64,000 nucleotides of DNA from Rotaria sordida (Eukaryota; Rotifera; Eurotatoria; Philodinida; Philodinidae): the NCBI GenBank assembly GCA_905250125.1, contig CAJNOL010001312.1:1-64000 (forward strand). Reading direction: 5' to 3'. Each line of letters starts with the position of its first letter. Within the stretch, counting starts at the first letter, position 1. Shown piece by piece: positions 47,800-64,000 of this stretch. Position numbers and translations under genes: made by a program. The notes below the pieces were generated by a model. That model was not told where the DNA came from. It made no database searches and saw only the letters and a list, made by a program, of their open reading frames with translations.

Positions 47800-49086
47800 T
47801 CTAGAACATAAATAGATCAATACTAATATTCACAATACTGACTTGGCATCGAACAATGCAGAAGAAAAATTACTGCTTTCTTTATAATCTCTTTGTTGAT
47901 GTGTATCAAACTCATTTTGTTTGGATTCGTCAACTAATAACACATTCACACAAAAGCCAAGCGATCAATGAAAAATGTAATAAACTATTGGAACGAACAA
48001 AACCTTTTCCATTTTATTGATGACAAATTATATTTTATATTTCAGAGAGGATCTGTGAAAAGATCATCATCAAAATGCACATATAAACTCAGAAAAATTT
48101 TAAATCTCAATTTCTCTCGATCGTTTTATATTCTTATGGATAAGAAGTTTTTGATAAAAAGATAAGATCTATCGAATGCATCTAGGAATGATACACTAGG
48201 ATTAGTATTCAAATTAAATAATAATTAGTTTAATATTTGAGTATTAGACATAAAAAGTCTATTTATTGCGAAAAATACCATCCAAATGATATATGATGAT
48301 CATCAATAATAATACTAATAATAATAATCGCGCGTATTGTTTCTTTTTTCTTCAGTTATCGGAAATTTTGCTTCGAAAATATATGAGTAGTCATGGAAAA
48401 CGTTACAAATCTACTGAGTTTTGCACTAATATAGAACTCTGCATACTCTAATTCAGAAGATTCAAAAAATGCTTTAAACAAGCAAAACGATAGGTAATCG
48501 CTGCTATATGAAAAATGTTTTTATTATTAATTGTTCACTAATCGAGTTATTTTTTAATGAACAATAGATCCAATTATGAGAAAGTTCAATTTAACTTGTA
48601 TAGAACTCAAAGATTTGGTTCAATCGAAAATAAAATGTTCACATAAAACCGAGAAAGTCAGCACATGTACTAACATTCAAATGAATCCAAATCTTCAATT
48701 TTTCACGTATTCACTCGTGTCTTCTCGCTTTCTACCTTACTTCACATTGCCTTCATGGTTTCCGCTCAGTCGTCTTTGTACTTCTTTCTCTTCTTCAGCT
48801 GAACTTATATGAAATCATTTGACATTTGAACAGTAGAAACTCATTTGAATGCTATTTGTTTATATGAGCATATTCAGCCAATTGAGCTAACTCTTCAAGT
48901 TTTACACGAACGATTACTAAAAAGAACTTAAGAAAATGTCGATAAATGAAAAACATAACATTTATAGAAAGTTTCGATAAGACTTTATTGGACTCATTGC
49001 ACTAGTCTGCTAATCTAATAACTATTTAATTTCTATGGTATTTACAACATGGTAAAGATGTCTCTGACATCTGTATTCACTTATGA
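47800..49086. other. Intergenic, no gene seen
   Basis: AT-rich with short frames only. ATAATAATAATA runs lie near 48305-48330. No domain was recognised. Confidence 0.45.
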
Positions 49087-50190
49087 GGGAACCTATGGAT
49101 ATGTTCACCTCCAATTCTAATGATTTATACATAATTTGATAGACTATATTAAGGCAGTAAATAGCCTACACAGATTTTTTTCTCATGTCGCATTCGCAAA
49201 AAGGTATTGCACTTTTTATTTTTAGCGCCTTTGAAACGCTGTAAAATTAAAAATTCAATATCTTTACCAAAATATGGTAGAAAAAGCTAAAATTTTTTGC
49301 AGAGATAATCCTGTGACTCTACTAAATATATAGAAAATTTCAGATGTTTATCAATTATTTGAGTTAACTTATAGAATCTTCTTTATTTCTGAAGGAAAAC
49401 CGATGTATTTTCTGAACTGAATTTTTTGCTCCTTACTTTCTTTTCATACTTCTACATGTTTTCACGTTCCTTACATGCATCGATTTTCCTCTATAATCAG
49501 AAATATTTTGATTAGGCAAAATGTCTTAACACTGTACTTTTTTTATCACTTGATGGTGAAATAATAAATACAGAAAAATACCTGAAAAGAGAGAGAGAGA
49601 AACCGTTAACTCGAAAAGGAGTATATGTAAGTGAAATGTATGTCTCGTGCTAGTACATCATGATCATGAACAATGTATTGTTCGTTTTCTTTTCTATTCT
49701 TTCCTCTTGTTCTACTAACCTATTACCTTAGTTCATTTTCACAGTGCTCACAATTGCGCAGCTGGTTGGGGAAAGAAGAGATGGTTACGGGAGCTCTACT
49801 CTCTTTTCGTTGCCATTGTTTGATCTCTCTTTCTCTTTCGTTCTGACTATATGTACGGCGTATTTCTTTCCCAATATTATTTGCAACGATGAGTAATACA
49901 GTTACAATTGTGAAAAAAAGTAATGAGCAAAAAATCTGGTGCAGAAAATACATCGGTTCTCCTTCAGAAATAGAGAAGATTCTATAAGTTAACTCAAATA
50001 ATTGATAAACATCTGAAATTTTCTACATATGTGGTGGAGTCATAGAATTATCTCTAAAAAAAATTTAGCAATAACTTTTTGAGAATGCGACATGGGAAAA
50101 AATCTCTTTAGACTATTTACTGTCTTGGCATAGTCTGTCAAATCATGTATAAATCATTAGAATTGGAGGTGAACATGTCCATAGGTTCCC
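49087..50190. mobile_element. 1.1-kb foldback transposon-like element
   Basis: Arms of roughly 330-350 bp (49087 to about 49440 and about 49915 to 50190, with gaps) are inverted copies. Outer ends are GGGAACCTATGGATATGTTC and its complement at the right; inner shared words include CAATTATTTGAGTTAACTTA and GAAAACCGATGTATTTTCTG. The left arm carries about 100 bp more than the right. The roughly 470-bp centre has a 76-codon frame (49723-49953, minus), part of it inside the arm, with one hydrophobic stretch (LLFFTIVTVLLIVANNIGKE) but no transposase motif. Non-autonomous. No convincing target duplication was seen. Confidence 0.75.
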
Positions 50191-51712
50191 ACGTTAATGA
50201 GAAAAAAAACAATATTTGGGGTGGGTCAAACAGATTTGTTAGCAGGTTAACCCGTTTTGATTCAACCCGTCCGACCTGTGATGTGACTCATGATTCGTAT
50301 GCGGATTAGATATCTGATAGATCATGAGTGTCTGGATTGAGTGTATATTTCTGCATGTATTCACTGATTCAACTCATTCACAAGTTTCGCTTTTCATTTC
50401 TTTATATTCGTTCCATCCTTCATTCTTTCGTTCTGCATATAATTAGTTACGTTTATTAATCTCGTTGCTCTGTTCCTGTATTTTTGTAAAAGTTTTAATT
50501 ACCACTTATATTTTTCCCTAGATGGATGAATTCTCTCATCCATTTGTCTTTGCTACATATTCATCCTAACCGTTCGCCTAGAGAAGTAAAAGTGAATCTT
50601 AATGGATTCGAGATCCACCAAGGTCCAAAACTTCGGGTTTCGTTATTTTCTACTTTCATTCATAAACTTATTTCCAAGGTCGTACATATATATATGCATC
50701 TTTTTCGATTCTATTGTGTTTTGAAGGTATATCTGCAATAGTAGCCGTGTATATGAATGAGTTGCAACTTTTTGACATGGTTAGCACTAAAATTCGAAAG
50801 TAGAGTAAAACAGCTTCTGAATACTAAATTGTATTCTACTCTATATATGTGTTACACAGAAAAAGTCTTCCAACACTTTATTGTATATTCGCGAAGATAG
50901 AAGAAACTTCAGCGGAAATGTGCTGTTTTTAATGGAAAAACCAGCAATAATTTACTAAAAGTCTACATTATAAAAACTACGTATCTTGTATCTATTCGCA
51001 ATAAAATCAGAATGATTTTTCGCATAGAAACAATTCGAATCCTATATAACATACTATTCATTTTGACGTACTTTTAGTAGAAACAACATTTGAAAAAGAT
51101 TCTTCTACAGTTCATCGTATAAAACTCAGTGTTTGTAAAACTGACAGTTAGTTACATTAATATATATGGAAGATATTGTTGTCGGCCGTGAAAAAAAAAA
51201 CTTTTTTGAAGATTTCGGTCGACGAGAATATCCATTAATAAACAGAACATCGATAAAAACAACTATTGTCGAGCATAAACGACAATGTAAGTACTCACCT
51301 ATTAAATTTCTTTCGATTTCTAACAGTATTTACTGCAATGCGAGCATTTTATCTTGCTGATATTCAACTAAATCGTGTATATATATTGTAGTTATTGGCT
51401 TTAACAGTAAGAGTCTGTGAAGTTTTGCATATGACTTCATCGCAAATGGGACGCAAATTTTGCAAAAGATAATATCTGCGTGGTTGTGAGAAAACGGGCA
51501 ACTGTTGATATTGTTTTCACAACATAAACGAATGTTCTCCTCCTTACACTTATCTCTAAGATACCGATGCATTTGAATTAAAAAGTAACGAAGGCTGTTT
51601 CTCGGATTTAAATTTAAATGTAATAACTACATGTAATAATGGATATATTTTTCTAAGTCACTCTTGTGTTTGTACAAATATTTTGAATAAAAAACGTGTG
51701 ACTAATGGCTTT

Positions 51713-51830
51713 CTGGGTGGGGTGTGGCTGTGGCTGTGTAGATCTCAGTTATAGTTACATCCGACACTCACACCCATAGGGTTTAGGTGTGGGTGTGGGT
51801 ATGCATGAGTATTAAATCACCCCACATGCT
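51713..51830. repeat. Telomere-like hairpins H20 and H21, back to back
   Basis: H20: GGGTGGGGTGTGGCTGTGGC, spacer, then CCGACACTCACACCCATA, ending at 51778. H21 follows at once: GGGTTTAGGTGTGGGTGTGG, spacer, then AATCACCCCACATGC. The junction CACCCATAGGGTTTAGG is the only place where a C-arm directly precedes a G-arm. Confidence 0.7.
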
Positions 51831-51880
51831 TATCTCCGTTGTTCATAATTCTTAATCTTTGAAAGAAACATCTCAGTTCA

Positions 51881-51934
51881 GGATGTTGATATAGGTGCGT
51901 GCACAGAATAGTCACAATCACAGCCATATCCCGT
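51881..51934. repeat. Telomere-like hairpin H22 (weak)
   Basis: GGATGTTGATATAGGTGCG, a spacer with CACAGAATAG, then TCACAATCACAGCCATATCC. Degenerate; counted because it sits next to two clearer copies. Confidence 0.4.
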
Positions 51935-52787
51935 CAAGGAAATACAAAAATAAAAAATAAAATTTCAACAACGAACTATTTCTTGTGATAGGTGACGGTT
52001 ACATTAATACTCATTTTAAAAAAGATTCGTGAGTATTTTTTGATAGATTTTAATAGAAACGAAATAGAGAACTATAATTGTTAGAGCTTGGAAGAGGAGA
52101 TGAAGACACATCGAATCGTATATTATTAGCATTCTAGTCAGGTTTTGTAAGATTTCCAACCGACCTTTTTAGAAACAAACCTACTCCATGGATTGTTTAC
52201 AGTCTATTTCAATTATCAGGTGTGCATTTAAGCTGCTAATCATAGATCTACAAAAATTCCGAAAAATATTAGGTTACACATTGTTATCTCGAAAAGCAAA
52301 TATCACACTACCACATGCACAACAATATATTCTTATCTACCTTCATTACTTTGAATTATCTTTGTTTACTAATAGAAAGTGGCTTCTAACTGTTTGCCAG
52401 TCTTGAATGAAAGACAGAAAGTACTGCTTTGTTGAGTTGAAATAGTTACTTTAAATATACGGTACATAGGCGGTGAAGAACTACTTTTGAGCCTCAAAGT
52501 ATGGAACCACAAACAGTGGACAGAATACATTGAATTTATGCGGCACGGTTTTTTTTTGGTTGAATCTAATAATAATCATCAGGTAAAGAGTAACGGTGTT
52601 GTCAGTACAGATGTATCTTTTATTTCTATCTCAGATAGCTAAAAATTAAGCAGTTGTTTCGAAAAGATGAAATTTATATTTTTAAAGAAAATTGAGCTTC
52701 TTACATTCAGTTCCATGGTAATTGATTTTCGTACGTTTATTTCTTGTTGCTCTGTCTCGTTCGATTCTAGATAAAAGTGTCCATTGA

Positions 52788-57348
<4,561 letters not shown>

Positions 57349-58207
57349 CCAAACCATTGAATGGACAACAACAACGATTAATTAACATCAACAGTCGATT
57401 CTTCTTTTTTTAGTGTTAACTCTTCTTTATAATGATATTCGATTGTGACAATATGTATGTCTTTCCTTTCTGTCATATGTTTCATTTTCTATTTCTCTCT
57501 CTCTCCCTCTTTTCCATGAGACCATATCTAAGCGTATGTTCTCTGTGCAACCGATGCGATTGATGACGTTAGAAAGCCTAATACGGCATTTATCTATTAA
57601 TACTGTCATTTTGAATCGATTTTAATTTGTATGAAATTCTTGTTTTTCTAAAACAAAGGCTAAGCAATAATTGACTCAGATTTGATTTTTGCGACATCTT
57701 GAGACAAATCGGAGTACGTACCTTCTTTTCCTTGAAAAAAATTCAATGGTGAATGTTTGCAGATTTTACTTTCGTAATATTCTTCTCTGAAAATCTGTAC
57801 AGGATGGATAAAAATGTTTTTTCTGGAAGATAATACTTTGATTTCAAATGGTATCCGCAACAAATTTTATACCTAACTAGAACGCACGGAAAATGTAGTT
57901 GATCAATATTAAATAGTAGGCATCATGACAACTTTTTAGTGTCGAATTCAAAAAACAATTTTCAGATTGTTATGCTATATCAATATAATAATTACATGCA
58001 TGAGGCATTTCAAACTAGTTCTGACTCAAAATGATGAATATTACAAAGTAATTTTTATTTGTTATCGAAGAAAGAACCTCAACAAGTGTCGTAAACAATA
58101 AAAAACGAGACACAGCATATAGATATTATTCTGCCTCCTCTTTTCTCAATCCTTATCTCGACCGTCTTCTCACACTCTCATAAAAAATAATATTAGCCTC
58201 ACTCGTC
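57349..58207. other. Intergenic, no gene seen
   Basis: AT-rich 3' flank of the GH31 gene and 5' flank of the GNAT gene. Short frames without domain character. Confidence 0.5.
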
Positions 58208-58714
58208 ATGATACACGTTCGCTCTGCCACAATCTCCGATGTTGAAGCTATTCTCCGTGTTCACTATGCCGCTGTTCATGGACCAGCAACGTCAAACTTC
58301 TATACACAAAATATTCTTCAAGGTTGGTCGCCTTCAGCCACAGATGAACGCCGTCTCAATCGATTCCATCAAGCGATACAGAACAACGAAGAACTAATTA
58401 TGGTCGCCGTATCGAGCGAGAACGATATGATCGTCGGATTCGGTTCCGTCATTCCCTCCCAACAAGAGCTTCGTGCACTCTATGTCGATCCAGCCTTTGC
58501 TCGTCATGGTGTTGGAACGAAGATTTTAGCAACTCTTGAAAAACTCGCTATACTACACGGTGCACATAAACTGAATTTAGATGCCTCACTAAATGCCGAA
58601 ACATTTTATTATCATCATGGGTATTCAGTGATAGAACGTGGTAGTCACAGATTCAGCACGGGTATCGATATGGACTGTATTAAAATGAGCAAGGACCTAT
58701 GCGCACATCAATGA
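58208..58714 (+). CDS. GNAT-family N-acetyltransferase, intronless
   Basis: Single frame of 168 aa from ATG 58208. It has the GNAT layout: beta-strand start IHVRSATISDVEAI at 2-15, the beta-4/motif A block LRALYVDPAFARHGVGTKIL at 88-107 with the acetyl-CoA pyrophosphate loop RHGVGT at 99-104, and the motif B end LNAETFYYHHGYSVIERG at 128-145. It would transfer acetyl from acetyl-CoA to an amine; the substrate cannot be told. The order and spacing resemble bacterial small-molecule GNATs. It has no intron and reads richer in C and G than the introns and intergenic DNA around it, consistent with, but not proof of, horizontal acquisition. The frame is intact. Confidence 0.88.
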   Translation: MIHVRSATISDVEAILRVHYAAVHGPATSNFYTQNILQGWSPSATDERRLNRFHQAIQNNEELIMVAVSSENDMIVGFGSVIPSQQELRALYVDPAFARHGVGTKILATLEKLAILHGAHKLNLDASLNAETFYYHHGYSVIERGSHRFSTGIDMDCIKMSKDLCAHQ

Positions 58715-59135
58715 TAGAATTTTCGTCTTGACACGAAAAGTGAGAAATGCAATTGGAAAACATTAAAAGAGACTTTACAAAAGAACTATCCAAATAAATA
58801 ATGATCGCTTGGAAGCAGATTTTTAATTTTTACCATTCATATCTTGTTTCAAAGCTCATAGTGTGCACATACAAACGTCAAAACATTAGATTATCACAAG
58901 AGAATCTCTCAGGTCATAAAAGACTTTAGAGATGCAACATCTCTCTCATGACTGAATGAAGAATATTAGCTTTAATCGTGAGAGCAAATAAATTTTATAC
59001 GGAAAATTCAAGAATATAATGAATCTACGACTCATTTTTCTTTATACAAGATTTTGTTTTAGTTATTTGAATGCATTATATATATAACTATACTATTGCA
59101 CAAAATATCGACCATAGATGATTTTTTTGTACTCC

Positions 59136-59204
59136 AGGGGTGTGGGTGTGAGTATGTGGAAGAAGACAAGATACCGATTCACACGGCCACACTCACGCCC
59201 TCAC
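59136..59204. repeat. Telomere-like hairpin H23
   Basis: GGGGTGTGGGTGTGAGTATG, spacer GGAAGAAGACAAGATACCG, then ATTCACACGGCCACACTC and ACGCCCTCAC. Confidence 0.8.
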
Positions 59205-60655
59205 AAATGGCTTGATCGATTGAGTTGAAATTTTTTGTAGACATATAACTTAATGGGTTGTAATCAAAATAGAATTTTTAACTTACAACTATAACCTTTT
59301 CATTTTTTTATGACTCATCCAATATTCCAAAAAATTCACATTTTAGATAACATTGGTTCGTCATAACTCATGATTGCAATATGATGGAATTGTGAAATTT
59401 TCAGTGAAGCTACACTTTATAGAGAAATATCACTAGAAAAAGTTTCAGTGTTCTACACCTTTCGTTCTATTCAGTATAATGGTCTTAAAAATCAGTTTTT
59501 GATGAAAATCACAAATTTTAGAGGAACTTTACCGTCAAGCAATACGGTAGATTGAGATTCGAGCTAGAAAATGCGGAAGACACATCTAGAATGTACAACA
59601 TCATAGTGGTATCAACCTGTGACGTACGTAAACGAGCTGCAGTAGAGGTCATTACTAACAGTCTCGAACTGAGTGTGTAGTTCTACATCAAAATTCCATG
59701 ATAGAGGTTATGACATAATATATATTGTTAGTGCTTACTCAAATATTTACAGAGAGCACAATGATTATAATCTTCTACTAGTAGATTTAAGTCCAAACGA
59801 AGTAAGATTAAAGACAATAAAAAATATTTGCGCCTAAACTTTGTATACAATAGCATTGTGTATCATAAGGATGACGAAAGAGCTAATCCCGGATAGTTTA
59901 CTGACTGTATTCCAAACAAAGCTTCATATTTTGTAAATGAAAATAAATGAGAGATGAAAATATGTTATGGATCATGAGATAAAGCATTGTTTAGAGTATT
60001 GAGAGCTGGACATTTTCTTGAATTCTTTTTCGTGCGCCGGTAAAGTATGAAGAGTGAAAGTAGAGGATTCGCAGACTGAAAATATGAAAAATGACTAGAT
60101 TAGTTGAACTGAAATGCCTCTCGTGTACAAACAACCATGATTTATGCAGAAAATAAAGTTCTTTGTTGGATCGGTTGAGTACTTTAAAGTCTCTAGATTT
60201 CGCTTCAAGAGAATAAATGATGATTTCAGGCAAATTTGATGCCCTATATCTCAGAAATCGTACATAACAGAATTTGAAATGTCTTCAGATAGCCAGAACT
60301 CAAGAACGTCTTATTTTAGTAACAACTCTAGTTACACTAAGCACTGAATTGATACCGAACGATTTAGTGAAAGTTCAATGTTGCGCGCGAATCTGAGTTT
60401 TCAGTGGAACTTTTTTATGAGCCAACCATATTCACTAGGACTCACTATTCATAATCGAAAAGCAAATCTTTCAACTGGATGCTGAGAAGATAATCAATCT
60501 CACATATCTATGGATGTGCAGAGACGGATATGTATTTGGTAATTCACATAAAGTACTGAATCCGATTGGCATTTCCACACTTTAAATTGAAGTCTATGAA
60601 TAAACATCGCCCTGATTATATTATTTGAGCGACTATAGATGAAGAGCACGAGAAT

Positions 60656-60810
60656 TGGAGGGTGTGGGTGTGTCTCTTGGTGTGGGTGCGGATACACATA
60701 AGAACACGACGACTACAGCACACTCCCCACCCACACCCACACACCCTACACCCACACTCCACACTCCACGCCCACACACCCTCACGCCCACACCCACACC
60801 CACACCCACC
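60656..60810. repeat. Telomere-like hairpin H24
   Basis: G-arm (GGAGGGTGTGGGTGTGTCTC, TTGGTGTGGGTGCGG), spacer with ACATAAGAACACGACGAC, then a long C-arm of about 90 nt containing perfect CACACCCACACC runs. Among the least degenerate copies. Frames reading across it are low complexity. Confidence 0.85.
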
Positions 60811-61138
60811 GTGTAGTTTCTGGGTAAACTTTTCTATAGGTTACATCCCATCTTCAAAGATGTTTTTCGATCCAGTTTTGGGGATTTATGTGAAACTTTT
60901 CACACATATTGGTTATATAAAAGTTAAGTTACGAAACTTTCGTTGCCTCTCAAAATCCCACCATTGAAAAGGTTTTCAAAGATTAGAGTCAGTAAGAAAC
61001 CTTTTATGTATACAATTTTTTTCAAATATATTATCAACTATGGATCTCAAAATATTTTTATTTCAAGCAAAACTTTATGTTACCTCAAATGAGTGAAAAA
61101 ACTTCTTCAGTTTTATTTTTCCTCTGTCTGACGATTTA

Positions 61139-61198
61139 CTGTGGTTGGTTTTGGTGTAGGTGTGGATTTTAGTCTTTTGTTCACCTACATTCACACCT
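61139..61198. repeat. Telomere-like hairpin H25
   Basis: CTGTGGTTGGTTTTGGTGTA and GGTGTGGA, spacer TTTTAGTCTTTTGT, then TCACCTACATTCACACC. Confidence 0.65.
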
Positions 61199-64000
61199 TT
61201 GAGAATCTCTATTTTAGAAAATGATAAATCACATATGCATGTATCTACGCAAACGACTAGATTCTAAAAAAGAATATTTGCACATATGTCCGCCCGGCTC
61301 CTTACTGTGTACCGTAACAGAAAGAAAGAAAGAAAGAAAAAGAATAAAAAGAGTAAATTTACAAAGAACAGTTAATATATAGTGCGAAGTACAGAATGAA
61401 AAAGAAATAGCACGCTCAAACAGGATGCATAGAGCAAAAAAAATATACTGATAGGATATAGAAGGAAAAGAAAAAAAGAATAGATCATATCGAGTAACTC
61501 AATCTTTTGTTGACATCTACGAACGTAAGCATGTTTATTTTTTCAAGTGTAAGCTATTTGACAGCTCCAATATTGCATCTCGTAAGCGTCTGGAAAGAGA
61601 AGAGTTGTTCCATAATGACTGAGGATAGATTGTTCATGATATTTTTCATGCTTTTTCTTGACGTAGAGGACTGCAATTTTTATCATATATATATCTAATC
61701 AAGATCTTTTATTTCTGAAAGTTTCAGCTGTGTAACTTTGGTTAGTGACGAAATACATCGACAAGATTAAAGTACTTAGTCTTGTTGATGCATTTCGCCG
61801 CTAGGCATTGCTAGACCTGGGTTCTCGATTGGTTTTAGGAGCGGGAAAAAAACTAAAAAAATTAGCAGAAAGTCGATTTTTTTTGCAAAAAAAGTTTGAG
61901 CCTACTAAAAATCAGAAGTTCTTCGTTAGCAATAGGATGTGAGCGTGTCTGTCTGAAATACGTTTATAAAACCGCTATGTGCCGACTGTCAGATCAGATT
62001 TGCACACAGATACCGACCCATATCATCTTTCATACTCTTTCAGCCTAGGAACGATTAAATCGGCATCCAATGAACACTACTTGTATGTGAGCGGTGTCTA
62101 CATGATAGCATTGAGTGCAAGAAAAATGTATATTTACTGATAGTAGAACGCAAAATAAGTCATTTGATGCTTTGCATCCAAAGCCGTCAATAACATCAGT
62201 TGAGTATCAGACGTAGACTTTCTCTGCCATAGAAAAGAAAAATCCGACCAATCAATAGGTAAATATAAGATGAAAAAATGGTAAGACGTGCTGCTGGTGT
62301 ATTTGCTTTTTTTAATGGATATGAAAGAAGCATGAAGCGTCATGCTGAAGTTCTATTCAGAGGATGCAATATGCACATTGTAAATATTTTTCTAAGTTCT
62401 ATTTTGTAGAAAATCGACTTTAAAAATGCTAGAGCATTTTCAAATTTTTATTATTCATTCGTCGAATTAGAAATATTCAGAAAATGCTTGATTTTCTAAA
62501 TTATAGAAACTCAAATATAAATTTTAGAAAAAGCCAAAAATAAAAGCAACTTTCTGGAAAATCATTCCAACGATGACCACTATAGAGTCATCGTTTATTC
62601 ATGTATATAAGTCAGCCAGTAGTGTTGTGCGTTCATTATTTTCTCCGGTAGCTGCAGTGAGTTGATAAATGATATTTCTTCAGCTATCGCGTGAATTGGT
62701 CCATTTAGTATGCATTAAAATTAAAATTATTTATTTATTTTATGTGAATTAAATGTTGATGAATTTATTCGAATTAAAATTAAAATTATTTATTATTTTA
62801 TGTGATGCATTTTCTATTGAAAACAGAAAGTCTTGGTTGATTTTCAAATTTCTAGACAATGCTCCAATCGCTAAATGCAATACGAATTTCTTATTCCTAT
62901 CTTCTTGAAAATACGATTTTCAAGAAAGTAGAAATTCATCACTGAATTCATATGGGCATTCCTAGAAAATCGTTGTTTATTCTCTATAAATTATTTTCCA
63001 ATTTATAATGCATATCACATCCTTCAGATCTCGAAAGCCTCTCATTGTTGCTTGCATAGAAAAATAATCTGGTCTATCTATCGTTTAAATGATTGTTCTA
63101 ATATCTTTGCGTATTCCTGTTTATTGAATAAGCTGACGAGTACCGTATATATGCTAGTATTTTCCTGATTTTCTTTTCTCCAATTTTTTTCTGGATTATT
63201 TTTTTTCTAGATTTTGCCATAACATCGACTGGGAAGAAACCAACAATACCGGGTAAAACGACAAAAATATTATTGTCCTTCTTCATACATAACCTGTTTT
63301 TGAATAGAAAAAAAGCGGCAGAATCTTGTTCGAGAAAAATTGATAAGTCTTGGAATGCGAGATTAGATGTATGTTTCTTCGAAGAGTTGAAGTTTGAGTC
63401 ACGGAGCTCGATTAAAACCGACATTTTTGCGAATAAAGTCTTGCCGAATGATGATTTCAAAGCGAAAAAGTCTGTAAGCAACGAAAAGATGTGCAAGGTT
63501 GTCTTAGCTGATATGGCGAGTGTTGCTTGAGAATGTGAGGAAGAAACCAATAGCTGAGTGCATGAGCAGGTCAGAAGATATAAACACGAATGAGCAATAA
63601 CTTTTTTCCAATTTTACTCTCGAAAGGAAGCCATACATTTCTCTATCTCAGGCACGTATATCGATGAACATAGAATAATGCTTTCTGTACCTCATATTGA
63701 ACATAAACCATTTTTTATTGAGTTTAAATGAAACTCGATCAAATAAGAATCTTGAATGCAGACCGAGAATCTGATGATTACCATATGTTTGTATGGATTT
63801 CTGAAATGTCTGACGATTTTTCAGACAAAAATCCATCTTGTTCGCTCACATTGAATCGTGGATTCTGTTGTCTATTGCAAGAATGCGAACTGCCATCTTA
63901 CAACTGGGATATACAATCATCAATCGGATAGACACGAACAATATACAAGAAAATTTTCTAGTAGAAGACTGTAAAGAAGGAACTAACTTCGTTTTGTTCT

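Larger units (their letters stand above)
50191..52787. other. Intergenic with a cluster of telomere-like loci
   Basis: No gene supported. The stretch 50235-50290 is richer in CCCGT/GACCTG words. Three adjacent telomere-like loci lie at 51713-51934. An acceptor-like GATTCTAG at 52763-52770 may end a 5'-UTR intron of the GH31 gene. Confidence 0.45.
58715..64000. other. Long stretch without a recognised gene
   Basis: Only short frames. A GAAA microsatellite lies at 61320-61340 and a near-duplicate pair of about 35 nt (AATTAAAATTAAAATTATTT) at about 62715-62750 and 62773-62806. Telomere-like hairpins at 59136, 60656 and 61139 are listed separately. Mirrored frames at 63098-63550 (minus) and 63273-63530 (plus) overlap each other; neither has a recognised domain. 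Confidence 0.45.

Noticed and set aside
61320..61340. GAAA microsatellite
   Set aside because: Ordinary simple repeat of about five units; noted only in the intergenic entry.

Overview
The window is AT-rich animal DNA, most likely from a bdelloid rotifer (Adineta/Rotaria type). Four things point there: genes split by many short introns (mostly about 50-60 nt); a decayed F-box gene of a kind I recognise from bdelloid genomes; intron-poor genes of non-animal character lying among ordinary animal genes; and many short degenerate repeats of a TGTGGG-like unit, which as I recall is the telomeric unit reported for Adineta. The assignment is from memory and pattern, not a search.

Layout. 1-5.5 kb: no gene seen, one inverted-repeat element (3.2-3.8 kb). 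5.5-8.9 kb: two decayed genes of large bdelloid families, an F-box gene (+) and a RING/TRAF-type zinc-finger gene (-). 9.1-9.9 kb: an intact intronless AsaB/CmcJ-type oxygenase gene (-), a candidate acquisition from fungi. 13.3-14.4 kb: a two-exon ZIP zinc transporter (+). 16.3-18.6 kb: an inhibitor-of-apoptosis gene (three BIR domains and a RING, -) cut in its first BIR by a 287-bp hAT-type MITE with an 8-bp target duplication. 18.6-26 kb: no convincing gene; hairpins and palindromes. 26.2-28.8 kb: a ten-exon LIV-1 type ZIP transporter (-), 476 aa. 30.3-34.8 kb: a Tc1/mariner transposase remnant, a 100-N gap, and the N-terminal and S1-S5 part of a TRPM-type channel (-). 35-40 kb: no recognised gene. 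40.0-42.0 kb: a nucleoredoxin-like protein with two thioredoxin-plus-finger modules (+). 42-47 kb: nested inverted-repeat elements. 47.05-47.8 kb: a secreted chagasin-family (I42) cysteine-protease inhibitor (-), an unusual gene for an animal. 49.1-50.2 kb: a 1.1-kb foldback element. 52.8-57.3 kb: a 17-exon GH31 alpha-glucosidase with a trefoil domain (+). 58.2-58.7 kb: an intronless GNAT acetyltransferase (+). 58.7-64 kb: no recognised gene.

The most unusual pattern is at the scale of the whole window. About 25 short loci, roughly one per 2.6 kb, carry a TGTGGG-like G-rich arm, a short spacer, then a CCCACA-like C-rich arm. Where both arms exist the order is always G-arm then C-arm, which is the head-to-head arrangement of two fused telomeres and also a foldable hairpin. 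They avoid every exon I could define. Two copies share an identical spacer core, so at least some spread by copying. Either a dispersed foldback repeat family or scars of capped and rejoined double-strand breaks would explain the shape.

The genes do not form one pathway. The two ZIP transporters share a substrate (zinc). The GH31 enzyme and the protease inhibitor are both predicted to be secreted or lumenal. Limits: all exon joins were worked out by eye from reading frame and GT-AG signals, with no transcript evidence; small exons and UTRs will have been missed.
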